The notes: generated by a model not told the origin, from the sequence alone. Counted from the first letter of the stretch, positions 1 through 11,384 are shown. The stretch: DNA of 64,000 nucleotides from Stappia indica (GCF_020177335.1 NZ_JAIVMG010000012.1:62001-126000); one strand, 5' to 3'. A program made the numbers and translations.

Positions 1-1199
1 ACATCTCCCAGACCCCGCAGGGCGCCGATGGTGACCGCCATCGCCGCATCCGCCGACAACATGAAGGCGGCCACCTGCAGCGCCGCGGCAGCCGCGGCAA
101 TGGTCGCCGGATCCTCGGTGATCAGCGCGGCGACCCGGTCGGGGACCAGCAGGAAGGCAACCGACACCGGCACCGGCCACAAGGCACCGAGCGCGATACC
201 GGCGAAGCCTGCCCGCCGGGCGTTTTCCCGGTGGCCCTCGCCGACCGCGTGGCCGACCCGGATCGCGGTGGCCCCGCCGGTGCCAATGGCCATCATGAAG
301 GCCAGCGTCACCAGCGTCATCACCGTCTGATAGGCGGCCAGTTCCACGGTGCCGATCAGCCCGGCCATCATCACCACGGTGGCGAAGGCCGCGCTTTCCG
401 TCCCCTGCGCCAGCCCCATCGGCAGGCCGAGGCGGCGCAGCCGACGCGCCGGCTCCCCTGACAGCGCCTCCGCCAGCATGGAGCGGCCGGCGTCACCTGA
501 CAGGATGCGGAAGCCATCCGCCCGGCGGGCCTGCCGGACCAGCAGGGCGGCGATGAAAATCCCGGCCGCCGTGCGCAGGATCGAGGAGGCCAGCATCACC
601 CCTTCGGCGCCCATGGGCGCAACCAGATCGCCCCAGCCAAGGCCAAGAACGCCATTCAACGGAATGTTCAGCATGTTGGCGACCAGCATGATCGCCATGC
701 CGGTCTTCGGCCGCCCCGTCGCCTCCATGAACAGGTTGCAGGCGATGAACAAGAGGGTTCCCGGCAGGCCAAGGCCGAACATCACCGACACCGTGCCCGC
801 CCCGGCGGCAAGTTCCGGCGGATGACCGATCGCCAGAAACAGCGCCCGGGCAAACTGCGACAGCAGCAGCACCGCCACTCCCAGGGCCAGCGCATGCAGA
901 ACGGCGGTGCGCAGAACCGCGCCGGCCCGTTCCGGCGCACCGGCGCCCGCGGCTTGGGCCACCAGCACGGCGGTCGCCTGCAGCGCGCCGACGGCGATCA
1001 TCATCAATGTGAGCTGCGGGGCAACGCCCAGACCGAAGAACGCCAGTTGTTCCGATCCTGCCCGGCCGACCATCACCGTATCGACGGTGAACATGACGAT
1101 CAGCGCCGCGCGGGCCATGATGATCGGCAGCGCCAGTTCGACGGTGCGCGAGAGATGGCGGCCGAGCGAAGCCGGCGCGGGAACGGCAAAGGCTGTCAT
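1..1199 (-). CDS. MATE family efflux transporter (3' end outside window)
   Basis: Reading the minus strand from ATG at 1199 gives an uninterrupted frame of 399 residues that runs off the left edge, so the C-terminus is missing. The product is very hydrophobic with repeated membrane segments and MATE-like stretches such as FTVDTVMVGRAG near the N-terminus and ATAIRVGHAVGEGHRENARR in the second half, typical of Na+ or H+ coupled multidrug exporters of the inner membrane. Family members are about 450 residues, so some 50 are lost. No clear Shine-Dalgarno precedes the start. It is transcribed divergently from pckA. The family is well supported; the substrate cannot be told. Confidence 0.85.
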   Translation of the reverse strand, partial: MTAFAVPAPASLGRHLSRTVELALPIIMARAALIVMFTVDTVMVGRAGSEQLAFFGLGVAPQLTLMMIAVGALQATAVLVAQAAGAGAPERAGAVLRTAVLHALALGVAVLLLSQFARALFLAIGHPPELAAGAGTVSVMFGLGLPGTLLFIACNLFMEATGRPKTGMAIMLVANMLNIPLNGVLGLGWGDLVAPMGAEGVMLASSILRTAAGIFIAALLVRQARRADGFRILSGDAGRSMLAEALSGEPARRLRRLGLPMGLAQGTESAAFATVVMMAGLIGTVELAAYQTVMTLVTLAFMMAIGTGGATAIRVGHAVGEGHRENARRAGFAGIALGALWPVPVSVAFLLVPDRVAALITEDPATIAAAAAALQVAAFMLSADAAMAVTIGALRGLGD

Positions 1200-1409
1200 G
1201 CAGCGTCCACGAGATCGGGGTGACGGAAGAAGCGCGGGCCCACAACTCACCCGCGTTCCTGCCAGTATCCACAAGGCAGGGACCGCCACAACCCCCTTCA
1301 GGCCTGGTCGATACCGACAGGGGCGCCCGGATGTGTCCCGACACCTCCGTGACCTCCTTGAAGTGGGATTCGCCGGCTCAGAAACCGGCGGTTTGCCGGG
1401 TAAACTCCC

Positions 1410-1444
1410 TAAATTTCACCATCCCCGAAATTTAATCGATTTAG
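1410..1444. promoter_or_regulatory. Candidate operator pair upstream of pckA
   Basis: TAAATTTC at 1410-1417 and GAAATTTA at 1427-1434 form a perfect 8-bp inverted repeat with a 9-bp spacer. Overlapping its right arm is TTTAATCGATTTAG at 1431-1444, a near-palindrome centred on CG as in LacI-family operators. Rhizobial pckA is known to be controlled by the LacI-family regulator PckR; assigning this site to a PckR-like protein is inference. Confidence 0.45.
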
Positions 1445-1470
1445 CCTCCCGCGTGGGGGTGCCGTAGTCC

Positions 1471-1499
1471 TTGTTGCGGCAGGGCCCATCCTCTAGGTT
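1471..1499 (+). promoter_or_regulatory. Possible pckA promoter
   Basis: TTGTTG at 1471-1476 and TAGGTT at 1494-1499 are spaced by 17 bp. They lie just downstream of the candidate operators, which would place those operators in an upstream, activator-like position. Both hexamers match the consensus only moderately. Confidence 0.3.
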
Positions 1500-1656
1500 C
1501 GAATTGCTCAAAACGAAACTTGGTGCCGCGCCGGATCAACCGGCTGCGGCTATCCACCTATGGACGGGGAGCGGGTAACGCCGCGCCGGGCCACGGCCGG
1601 GCATGCCGCGCAAGCGGAGGCGAAGCCGGTGAAACGCAAACAAGGACTTCGGAAAC

Positions 1657-3270
<1,614 letters not shown>

Positions 3271-3280
3271 CATCGGCCCC

Positions 3281-3318
3281 GCCCATCCGCCGACCCACTC
3301 GGGTTTCGGCGGATGGGC
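3281..3318 (+). terminator. Hairpin terminator after pckA
   Basis: A perfect 13-bp stem pairs 3281-3293 with 3306-3318, and an inner CCC/GGG extends it. It starts 10 nt after the pckA stop. No U-tract follows, so termination may be inefficient or Rho-assisted. Confidence 0.6.
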
Positions 3319-3396
3319 GCCTCACAACCTGCGGCATCTCTCCCCTGTCCCCGGCGCGCGGGCCGGCCTATATTGGCTGGCGTGGAGGATGCCATC

Positions 3397-3747
3397 ATGC
3401 CGACAGACCAGATTACTTCCCCTGACGATCCGCTGCTGCTCGCCGAAGGCTGGAGCCGGGCTGGACGTAAGGTCGCCCTGGCGACGGTGATCGAGACATG
3501 GGGCTCGGCTCCGCGACCGGTCGGCGCTCATCTGGTGATCGATTCCGAAGGCAATTTCGAAGGCTCCGTCTCCGGCGGTTGCGTCGAAGGGGCGGTGGTC
3601 GCCGAGGCCGCCGACGTGATCGACAGCGGCACCCCGACCATTCTCGAATTCGGCGTCGCCGATGAGACCGCCTGGCGGGTCGGCCTGTCCTGCGGTGGAC
3701 GCATTCGCGTCTATGTGGAGCCGGTCGAGGCCGCCCCCCACCGCTGA
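3397..3747 (+). CDS. XdhC/CoxI N-terminal domain protein
   Basis: The 116-residue product matches the N-terminal (XdhC_CoxI) domain of the XdhC family, chaperones that sulfurate and insert molybdenum cofactor into xanthine dehydrogenase-type enzymes. Family-like stretches are GSAPRPVGAHLVI, GSVSGGCVEGAVV and GLSCGGRIRVYVE. I chose ATG at 3397 over an upstream in-frame start at 3313 because GGAGG sits 7 nt before it and the upstream residues look non-coding. The C-terminal Rossmann half is a separate gene (3842-4540), so the usual single XdhC is split in two. It forms an apparent operon with the next two genes. Confidence 0.85.
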   Translation: MPTDQITSPDDPLLLAEGWSRAGRKVALATVIETWGSAPRPVGAHLVIDSEGNFEGSVSGGCVEGAVVAEAADVIDSGTPTILEFGVADETAWRVGLSCGGRIRVYVEPVEAAPHR

Positions 3748-3841
3748 TACCGCACGCCGGTCTTCCCCCAACATTCCCGCCGCTGGCGGATCGTTGCCAG
3801 CACAGCCCGACCCGCAACACCTGCCTGAGCGGATCTGATTC

Positions 3842-4540
3842 ATGGATCTTCACCTTCTCTCCCAGCTCAATGAGGCGCGCGAGGGCCGCCGCGCCGCCAT
3901 TCTGGTTACCGATCTGGGCAGCGGCGCCCAGCGCCTGGTCCGGCGCGGCGAAGCCCCCGCCGACGACCCGCTGGCAACGGAGCTGGCCCGCCGGTTCCGG
4001 TCCGGAAAATCGGGGCTGATCGAGACGGCCGAGGGCCAGCGCCTGTTCCTGACGGTCAGCGTGCCGCCGCCCCGGCTGGTCATCATCGGCGCCGTGCACA
4101 TCAGTCAGGCGCTGGTGCCGATGGCCACCATGGCCGGCTTCGATGTCACCGTGATCGATCCGCGTACGGCGTTTGCCACCGAGGAGCGGTTCCCCGGGAC
4201 CGCGCTTTGCGCCGACTGGCCGGAAGACGTTTTGGCAAGCCGACCGCTCGATGCCTACACCGCGCTGGCGGCCCTCACCCACGACCCGAAGATCGATGAC
4301 TTTCCGCTTCAGGCCGCGCTGGCCGCCGACTGCTTCTATGTGGGGGCGCTCGGCAGCCGCAAGACCCATGGCAAGCGGGCGGAGCGGCTGGCGGAGGTCG
4401 GTGTCACCGCCGCCGACCTTGCCCGGATCGATGCGCCGATTGGTGCCGATATCGGCGCTGCCTCCCCGGCGGAGATCGCCGTCGCGGTGCTGGCGAATGT
4501 CATTGCCGCGCTGCGCAAGGAACCGGAGGCCCGGTCGTGA
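3842..4540 (+). CDS. XdhC Rossmann-domain protein
   Basis: The 232 residues correspond to the C-terminal Rossmann domain of XdhC/CoxI, seen in VIIGAVHISQALVPMA (nucleotide-binding loop), VTVIDPRTAFATEERF and YVGALGSRKTHGKR. Together with the preceding 116-residue protein it would reconstitute a full XdhC for Moco sulfuration or delivery. Its TGA overlaps the GTG start of the next gene (GTGA at 4537-4540), indicating translational coupling. No molybdo-hydroxylase structural gene lies in the window, so the client enzyme is encoded elsewhere. Confidence 0.85.
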   Translation: MDLHLLSQLNEAREGRRAAILVTDLGSGAQRLVRRGEAPADDPLATELARRFRSGKSGLIETAEGQRLFLTVSVPPPRLVIIGAVHISQALVPMATMAGFDVTVIDPRTAFATEERFPGTALCADWPEDVLASRPLDAYTALAALTHDPKIDDFPLQAALAADCFYVGALGSRKTHGKRAERLAEVGVTAADLARIDAPIGADIGAASPAEIAVAVLANVIAALRKEPEARS

Positions 4541-6210
4541 AATTCGGTCCGGTGGCCACAGCCGACGCCGAAGGGGCACTGCTCGCCCATTCGCTGCGCC
4601 TTGACGGCGCCACCTTCCGCAAAGGACAACACCTCAGTGCGGCCGACATCGCCTTGATCGCGGCGGCGGGCATTGCCGAGGTCATCGTTGCCCGGCTGGA
4701 GCCCGGCGATTGCCATGAGGATGCAGCCGCCGAGCGGCTTGCCCGGGCCGTCGATGGTGGCGGGCTGCGTCTCGATCCCGCCTTTACCGGCCGGGTCAAC
4801 CTCTTTGCGGCGGAAGACGGCCTGCTCCTGGTCGATGCCCCAGCCGTCAATGCGGCCAACCGGATCGACCCGGCGATCACCCTTGCGACCTTGCCCGCCT
4901 TCGCCCGGGTCACCCGGGGACGGATGGTGGCGACCGCCAAGATCATTCCCTTTGCCGTCGCCGAACCGCTTGTCGCCCGCGCCGAGGCGGCCGCGCGTGG
5001 GGCCGTACGCCTCGCCCCCTTCCGCCCGCGCAAGGTCGGGCTGGTGGCCACCCAGCTGCCGCATCTGAAGCCCTCCGTTCTCGACAAGACCCGCCGCATC
5101 ACCGAGGCGCGGCTTGCCGTTTCCGGATCGACGATGATCGGCGAGGAGCGCGTCGCCCATGATCCAGCGGCGGTCGCCGCGGCACTAACGGCGCTTGCCG
5201 CTCAGGGTGCGGAGATGCTGCTGGTGTTCGGCGCCTCGGCCATTGTCGACCGCAAGGACGTGATCCCGGCGGCGATCGAGGCCGCCGGCGGCACGGTGGT
5301 GCATTTCGGCATGCCGGTGGACCCGGGCAACCTGCTGCTTGTCGGTGAGCTCTCGGGCGTGCCGGTGCTTGGCGCCCCGGGCTGTGCCCGCAGCCCCAGG
5401 GAAAACGGCTTCGACTGGGTTCTCGACCGGCTGATGGCCGATCTGCCGGTTCGGCCGGAAGACATCACCGGCCTTGGCGTTGGCGGGTTGCTGATGGAGA
5501 TCGGCACGCGGCCGCAACCGCGCGCGGCGGCGGCCGCAGCGAAAGCGGAGACAGGTGGCGGCGGCAGCGCCCTCGCTCACCCCACACCGATGCCGCGCAA
5601 GGTCGCCGCAATCCTGCTGGCGGCCGGCAGTTCCACCCGTGCCGGCGAGACCAACAAGCTGCTGGCGCGGCTTGATGGCGAACCGCTGGTGCGCATCGCC
5701 GCCGAGGCGGCCCTCGCCAGCGGCGTTTCCTCCCTGACCGTCGTCACCGGCCATATGGCCGAAGCTGTGGGCGCGGCGCTGGCCGGCCTGGACCTTGTCC
5801 TTGCTCATAATCCGGATCACGCCGACGGCATGGCCAGCTCGATCCGCACCGGTATCGCCGCCCTGCCGCCGGACGCCGACGCGGTGCTGATCCTGCTTGC
5901 CGACATGCCGGGCATCACGCCGGAGGCCATCGACCGGATGATCGCCGCCTATGCGCCCGAGGCCGGCAAGCCCATCGTGGTCGCGACGGCCGCGGGCAAG
6001 CGGGGCAATCCGGTCCTCTGGGATCGCGCCTTCTTCGATGCGCTCACGCAACTGGAAGGTGACGTCGGCGCCCGCGCCCTGATCGAGCGATATCACGACC
6101 AGCGCGCCGAGGTGGAGATCGGTCCGCCCGCGCGGCTCGACCTTGATACCGCTGCCGAACTGGCTGCGGCCGGGGCCAAAACCGACGGACAGGAGACGGC
6201 CAAGGATTGA
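4537..6210 (+). CDS. Molybdopterin-binding / NTP-transferase fusion protein
   Basis: This 557-residue protein fuses two Moco domains. Residues about 1-330 resemble a MoCF/MoeA-like molybdopterin-binding unit (MLLVFGASAIVDRKDVIP, GMPVDPGNLLLVGEL). After an Ala-rich linker, residues about 353-545 form a MobA/MocA-type nucleotidyltransferase starting with AAILLAAGSSTRAGETNKLL and containing ILLADMPGI. Such enzymes attach CMP or GMP to molybdopterin; the MocA-like half and the XdhC neighbours suggest the cytosine dinucleotide form used by xanthine or CO dehydrogenases. The start is GTG, overlapping the previous stop. Confidence 0.85.
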   Translation: MKFGPVATADAEGALLAHSLRLDGATFRKGQHLSAADIALIAAAGIAEVIVARLEPGDCHEDAAAERLARAVDGGGLRLDPAFTGRVNLFAAEDGLLLVDAPAVNAANRIDPAITLATLPAFARVTRGRMVATAKIIPFAVAEPLVARAEAAARGAVRLAPFRPRKVGLVATQLPHLKPSVLDKTRRITEARLAVSGSTMIGEERVAHDPAAVAAALTALAAQGAEMLLVFGASAIVDRKDVIPAAIEAAGGTVVHFGMPVDPGNLLLVGELSGVPVLGAPGCARSPRENGFDWVLDRLMADLPVRPEDITGLGVGGLLMEIGTRPQPRAAAAAAKAETGGGGSALAHPTPMPRKVAAILLAAGSSTRAGETNKLLARLDGEPLVRIAAEAALASGVSSLTVVTGHMAEAVGAALAGLDLVLAHNPDHADGMASSIRTGIAALPPDADAVLILLADMPGITPEAIDRMIAAYAPEAGKPIVVATAAGKRGNPVLWDRAFFDALTQLEGDVGARALIERYHDQRAEVEIGPPARLDLDTAAELAAAGAKTDGQETAKD

Positions 6211-6287
6211 CCTTTGCGCCGGAATGAACCGTAATATCCCCGACTCAGAGATCGACTGCGGTCACGATTGACCCGCTTGAGTTGAAC

Positions 6288-6302
6288 CGGTCAGACTGAC
6301 CG
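6288..6302. repeat. Short inverted repeat before the L,D-transpeptidase gene
   Basis: CGGTCAG and CTGACCG flank a single A just upstream of the GGGGGGAG ribosome-binding site of the following gene. A hairpin here could limit ribosome access or serve as an operator; either role is speculative. Confidence 0.35.
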
Positions 6303-6317
6303 AGGGGGGAGAACGGC

Positions 6318-6980
6318 ATGAGCAGCCATCCGTCGCGACGCTGTGTGCTTACCGGCGCCGGTGCCCTGCTGGCAGCGGCAAGCCTGCCGGTGCCGGCACT
6401 GGCGTCGTCCAAATGGTTCGACGGGGCCACAGCCGACAACGGCTTTTCCTACCGGCGCACCAATTTCAAGGTGATCAAGCCGCATCTGCAACGGCAGATG
6501 GTCAAATACTATTCCGAAGAGCCGGCGGGCACGGTCGTCATCGACACCCGCAACCACTATCTCTACTGGATCTGGGAGAACAACACCGCCCTGCGCTACG
6601 GGGTCGGTGTGGGCCGGGATGGCTTCAAGTGGTACGGCCGCGCCCAGATCAAGCGCAAGGCGCTGTGGCCGCGCTGGGTGCCGCCACCCGACATGCTGAA
6701 GCGTCAGCCGGACCTGCCGCGCCTCGTCCAGGGCGGGGCACCGAACAATCCGCTCGGACCGCGCGCCCTGTACCTTTACAACGACAGCGGTGGCGACACC
6801 GGCTACCGTCTGCACGGCACGCTCGAGCCCTGGAGCATCGGCTCGGACGTCTCCTCCGGCTGCATTCGCATGTTCCCGGAAGATATCGTCGATCTGTACC
6901 AACGCTGCCCGATGGGCACCCGCGTTCTGGTGCTGGAACACCTTGGCGCCGGATCCGGCCCCGGATCCCGTAAAGGCTGA
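6318..6980 (+). CDS. L,D-transpeptidase (YkuD family), exported
   Basis: This 220-residue YkuD-type enzyme would cross-link peptidoglycan or anchor proteins in the periplasm. The catalytic motif is clear: HGT near residue 169 and SSGCIRM near 184, carrying the nucleophilic Cys and its Arg. The N-terminus SSHPSRRCVLTGAGALLAAA looks like a Tat-type (RR) signal with an ALA cleavage motif. GGGGGGAG lies 7-8 nt before the ATG. The OmpA-type lipoprotein gene starts 26 nt downstream, and both products act at the cell wall, suggesting a two-gene operon. Confidence 0.93.
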   Translation: MSSHPSRRCVLTGAGALLAAASLPVPALASSKWFDGATADNGFSYRRTNFKVIKPHLQRQMVKYYSEEPAGTVVIDTRNHYLYWIWENNTALRYGVGVGRDGFKWYGRAQIKRKALWPRWVPPPDMLKRQPDLPRLVQGGAPNNPLGPRALYLYNDSGGDTGYRLHGTLEPWSIGSDVSSGCIRMFPEDIVDLYQRCPMGTRVLVLEHLGAGSGPGSRKG

Positions 6981-7006
6981 CCACCGATCTCAGGGAGCAT
7001 TTCATC

Positions 7007-7519
7007 GTGACGTCACGTGCCACCAGCAGGGTGAAACAGGCCCTGATGCTGACCGCTTGCGCTGCCCTTCTGGCGGGCTGCAACACCACCGAGCAGGTCG
7101 CCACCCCGGATGTGACCAACGCACCGGCAATCGGCTTCGCCAGAATCGCCCCCGGCAGCGAAGAAGCCTTCATGCTGAATGTCGGGCGGCGCACCTATTT
7201 CAGTGCCGGATCGGCGGAGATCGACGACACCGCCCGCATGACGCTCGACAAGCAGGCCGCCTGGCTCCAGGAAAACCCGGCCTGGTACGCCAAGATCCAG
7301 GGCTTCGCCGACGACCCGGGCAACGCCGCCGATAACACGGCCCTGTCGACCCGCCGGGCAAACGCCACCATGGCCTATCTGATCGGCAAGGGCGTCGATC
7401 CACGCCGCCTTTGGGCCAAGGGCTATGGCACCCAGCGCAAGGTTCGCGATTGCCCCGAGCAGGAATGCCAGGCGCAAAACCGGCGTACCGTGACAAACCT
7501 GCGCGAGAACAAGGACTGA
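7007..7519 (+). CDS. OmpA-family peptidoglycan-binding lipoprotein
   Basis: The 170-residue product begins with a signal peptide ending in a lipobox (LLAGC, Cys about 25), so it should be lipidated and anchored to the outer membrane. An OmpA C-terminal domain follows, with TYFSAGSAEIDDTA, IQGFADDPG and the NTALSTRRANATMAYL helix that contacts diaminopimelate. The end (CPEQECQAQNRRTV) has two Cys that could form a disulfide. The start is GTG with GGGAG upstream. It resembles Pal but there is no tol operon nearby, so the symbol is withheld. Confidence 0.87.
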   Translation: MTSRATSRVKQALMLTACAALLAGCNTTEQVATPDVTNAPAIGFARIAPGSEEAFMLNVGRRTYFSAGSAEIDDTARMTLDKQAAWLQENPAWYAKIQGFADDPGNAADNTALSTRRANATMAYLIGKGVDPRRLWAKGYGTQRKVRDCPEQECQAQNRRTVTNLRENKD

Positions 7520-7521
7520 CG

Positions 7522-7559
7522 CCTGTCCTCCGCATAGCCTCTGCGGGTTCTTGGACAGG
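7522..7559 (+). terminator. Hairpin after the OmpA lipoprotein gene
   Basis: CCTGTCC at 7522-7528 pairs with GGACAGG at 7553-7559, and an inner CCGCA/TGCGG stem is nested inside. It begins 2 nt after the stop codon. There is no U-tract. Confidence 0.45.
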
Positions 7560-7664
7560 AGCATGCATTTGACAAGAAGGGCTTGAGTTCTTTCCGTATT
7601 GCCGAAAGAGCTCCGACCAGGCTCCACGCGATCATTGCCGGCGTTTCCCATCGCCGCCGGATTG

Positions 7665-7680
7665 TTGCACTGCAGTGCAA
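7665..7680. repeat. Perfect palindrome TTGCACTGCAGTGCAA
   Basis: This is a 16-bp perfect palindrome. Its right half plus flank (GCAGTGCA then GCATGGCAC) recurs as GCAGTGCAGCATGACAC at 7712-7728, 40 bp away and inside the spacer of the predicted promoter, as expected for operator sites on one DNA face. Confidence 0.6.
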
Positions 7681-7706
7681 GCATGGCACCTATACCGAGG
7701 CCAAGC

Positions 7707-7735
7707 TTGCCGCAGTGCAGCATGACACTTATATT
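7707..7735 (+). promoter_or_regulatory. Predicted promoter of the GcrA-like gene
   Basis: TTGCCG at 7707-7712 and TATATT at 7730-7735 are separated by exactly 17 bp. The second copy of the CAGTGCA repeat occupies the spacer. The leader to the ATG at 7862 would be about 120 nt. Confidence 0.5.
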
Positions 7736-7861
7736 ACAGGTCTCTGGTTTTTTTGAACTGGCGCCATACGGGTTCGCCGGTCGTTCAAGCGCTCATCCCA
7801 CGCCGTTGGCGTGACGCGGGTTTCAACGCCCGCCGGATGGCCACACCAACGGGATGCACTC

Positions 7862-8074
7862 ATGACCGATCTTCGTCTGCCCCGCTCCGGGCAATGCAAA
7901 TGGGCCGAAGGCACCGGCGGCAACTATTCCTTCCCCTGCAGCAACCGCGTCGAGCCGGGCGTTTCCTACTGCGACGAGCACCGCGCGCTTGTCTACATCT
8001 CGCCGGAAGAGCGTCGTCGCAACCGCGAGAACGCCCCGGTCGCCTTCCGGGCGCAGAAGCGCATCGCCGCCTGA
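7862..8074 (+). CDS. Small GcrA C-terminal-like zinc-ribbon protein
   Basis: The 70-residue product has the spacing SGQCKWAEG...FPCSNRV...SYCDEHRALVY, with three Cys and one His that could bind zinc. This resembles the C-terminal segment of GcrA, the cell-cycle sigma70 cofactor of alphaproteobacteria, but the helix-turn-helix N-terminus is absent. A basic tail (ERRRNREN, AQKRIAA) follows. I chose ATG at 7862 rather than an in-frame start at 7811 because the motif begins right after it. The gene is monocistronic, with a predicted promoter at 7707 and a terminator at 8115. The function is unknown and the GcrA likeness rests on motif spacing only. Confidence 0.75.
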   Translation: MTDLRLPRSGQCKWAEGTGGNYSFPCSNRVEPGVSYCDEHRALVYISPEERRRNRENAPVAFRAQKRIAA

Positions 8075-8114
8075 AGACAAGACGTTCCGGCGCTCGGCCG
8101 GAGGCCGAGACCAT

Positions 8115-8152
8115 CAAAAAAGCCGCCCGCGGATCGCGTGGGCGGCTTTTTT
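8115..8152 (+). terminator. Strong intrinsic terminator
   Basis: A-run, GCCGCCC stem, short loop, GGGCGGC and T6: a symmetrical hairpin flanked by A and T runs that can work in both directions. It ends the GcrA-like transcript 40 nt after its stop. Confidence 0.9.
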
Positions 8153-8311
8153 GATGTCCAGCGCCTGATGAACGCGGCCAGCCCCGGGCGGCAGTGGCCA
8201 GACAGGTCTACGGTCGAGGCGGCCATCCTCGCCGCTGCCGGGCGTGCGCACCGTCGCGTGCGGGAGGCCCAGAGGCTATCCGACGGGAGTGGCAGGCAAG
8301 AGCCAGACGCG

Positions 8312-8337
8312 AAAAACCCCCGGCCGAAGCCGAGGGC
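8312..8337 (-). terminator. Intrinsic terminator of rpsL
   Basis: On the minus strand CCCTCGGC, a TTCG tetraloop and GCCGGGGG are followed by TTTTT. It lies about 40 nt after the rpsL stop, so rpsL is not cotranscribed with anything downstream. Confidence 0.88.
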
Positions 8338-8376
8338 ATTGTCGCAGCAGGTCTACCCAGAAACAAAAGCTGGTGC

Positions 8377-8748
8377 TTACTTCGGCCGCTTGGAGCCGTA
8401 GAGCGAACGACGCTTCTTACGATCCTTGACGCCCTGGGTGTCGAGCACGCCGCGGATCACGCGGTAGCGCACACCCGGAAGGTCGTTCGGGCCGCCGCCG
8501 CGAACGAGCACGACGGAGTGTTCCTGGAGATTATGACCTTCGCCCGGAATGTAGGCGGTCACTTCGTTGCCATTGGTCATGCGCACACGAGCGACCTTAC
8601 GCAGAGCCGAGTTCGGCTTACGCGGCGTCGTGGTGTAGACGCGAGTGCAGACGGCGCGCTTCTGCGGATTTCCGTTCAGAGCGGGCGTCTTGGACTTCTT
8701 GACGATAGGCTTGCGGTTCTGGCGAACCAACTGATTGATTGTCGGCAT
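8377..8748 (-). CDS. rpsL: 30S ribosomal protein S12, divergent solitary copy
   Basis: The 123 residues starting [10 protein letters not shown] give a full-length S12 of the decoding centre. In mature numbering, position 42 is Arg (TTTPRKPNS) where E. coli has Lys, and 85-87 are Gly-Pro-Asn (GGGPNDLPG) in place of Arg-Val-Lys; the modified Asp88 is kept. Positions 42 and 87 are the classical streptomycin-resistance sites. The gene has its own consensus-like promoter at 8795-8823 and a terminator at 8312-8337, and no rpsG, fusA or tuf follows, unlike the normal str operon. An in-frame extension to 8823 runs through the promoter, so I start at ATG 8748. It may be a second copy or the only one. 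Confidence 0.95.
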   Translation of the reverse strand: MPTINQLVRQNRKPIVKKSKTPALNGNPQKRAVCTRVYTTTPRKPNSALRKVARVRMTNGNEVTAYIPGEGHNLQEHSVVLVRGGGPNDLPGVRYRVIRGVLDTQGVKDRKKRRSLYGSKRPK

Positions 8749-8794
8749 TGTGCGATACGGCTTGTTTTTGAGGAGATTGCTGTCTTGGCCGCTT

Positions 8795-8823
8795 CGTATA
8801 GGGGCAGCGGCCGGCTTTGTCAA
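8795..8823 (-). promoter_or_regulatory. rpsL promoter
   Basis: On the minus strand TTGACA (8818-8823) and TATACG (8795-8800) are spaced by 17 bp, a near-perfect sigma70 promoter. The leader is about 40 nt and carries no obvious Shine-Dalgarno. Confidence 0.75.
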
Positions 8824-8836
8824 AGGGTCTTTGCCG

Positions 8837-8861
8837 TTGCGGGCGAAAACTTCGCCCGCAA
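8837..8861 (-). terminator. Hairpin after gyrB
   Basis: A perfect 11-bp stem (TTGCGGGCGAA and its complement) with a 3-nt loop begins 4 nt after the gyrB stop. No U-tract follows. It sits immediately upstream of the rpsL promoter and separates the two transcripts. Confidence 0.6.
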
Positions 8862-8865
8862 AGGA

Positions 8866-11328
<2,463 letters not shown>

Positions 11329-11356
11329 TTACTCGCTGGATCACTGTTGAAGAACC

Positions 11357-11384
11357 GTTATACGGGCTTCACACACCTGTTCAA
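11357..11384 (-). promoter_or_regulatory. Predicted gyrB promoter
   Basis: On the minus strand TTGAAC (11379-11384) and TATAAC (11357-11362) are spaced by 16 bp, and the ATG lies 38 bp downstream of the -10 element. A small CCCGGC/GCCGGG hairpin with a GAAA loop lies just upstream at 11390-11405. Confidence 0.55.

Larger units (their letters stand above)
1200..1656. other. MATE/pckA divergent intergenic region
   Basis: This gene-free stretch of about 450 bp carries the pckA control region. It contains a GC-rich hairpin at 1371-1390, two overlapping AT-rich palindromes at 1410-1444 and a plausible sigma70 promoter at 1471-1499, followed by a leader of about 150 nt. No credible open frame is seen on either strand. 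Confidence 0.6.
7560..7861. other. Regulatory intergenic region before the GcrA-like gene
   Basis: This non-coding stretch of about 300 bp contains a perfect 16-bp palindrome, an imperfect direct repeat of part of it 40 bp downstream and a predicted promoter. No credible open frame is seen. Confidence 0.5.

Noticed and set aside
493-1344. A 283-codon minus-strand frame at the left edge
   Set aside because: It is in a different frame from the MATE gene, which has clear membrane helices; the shadow is Arg/Gly-rich and unlike any family.
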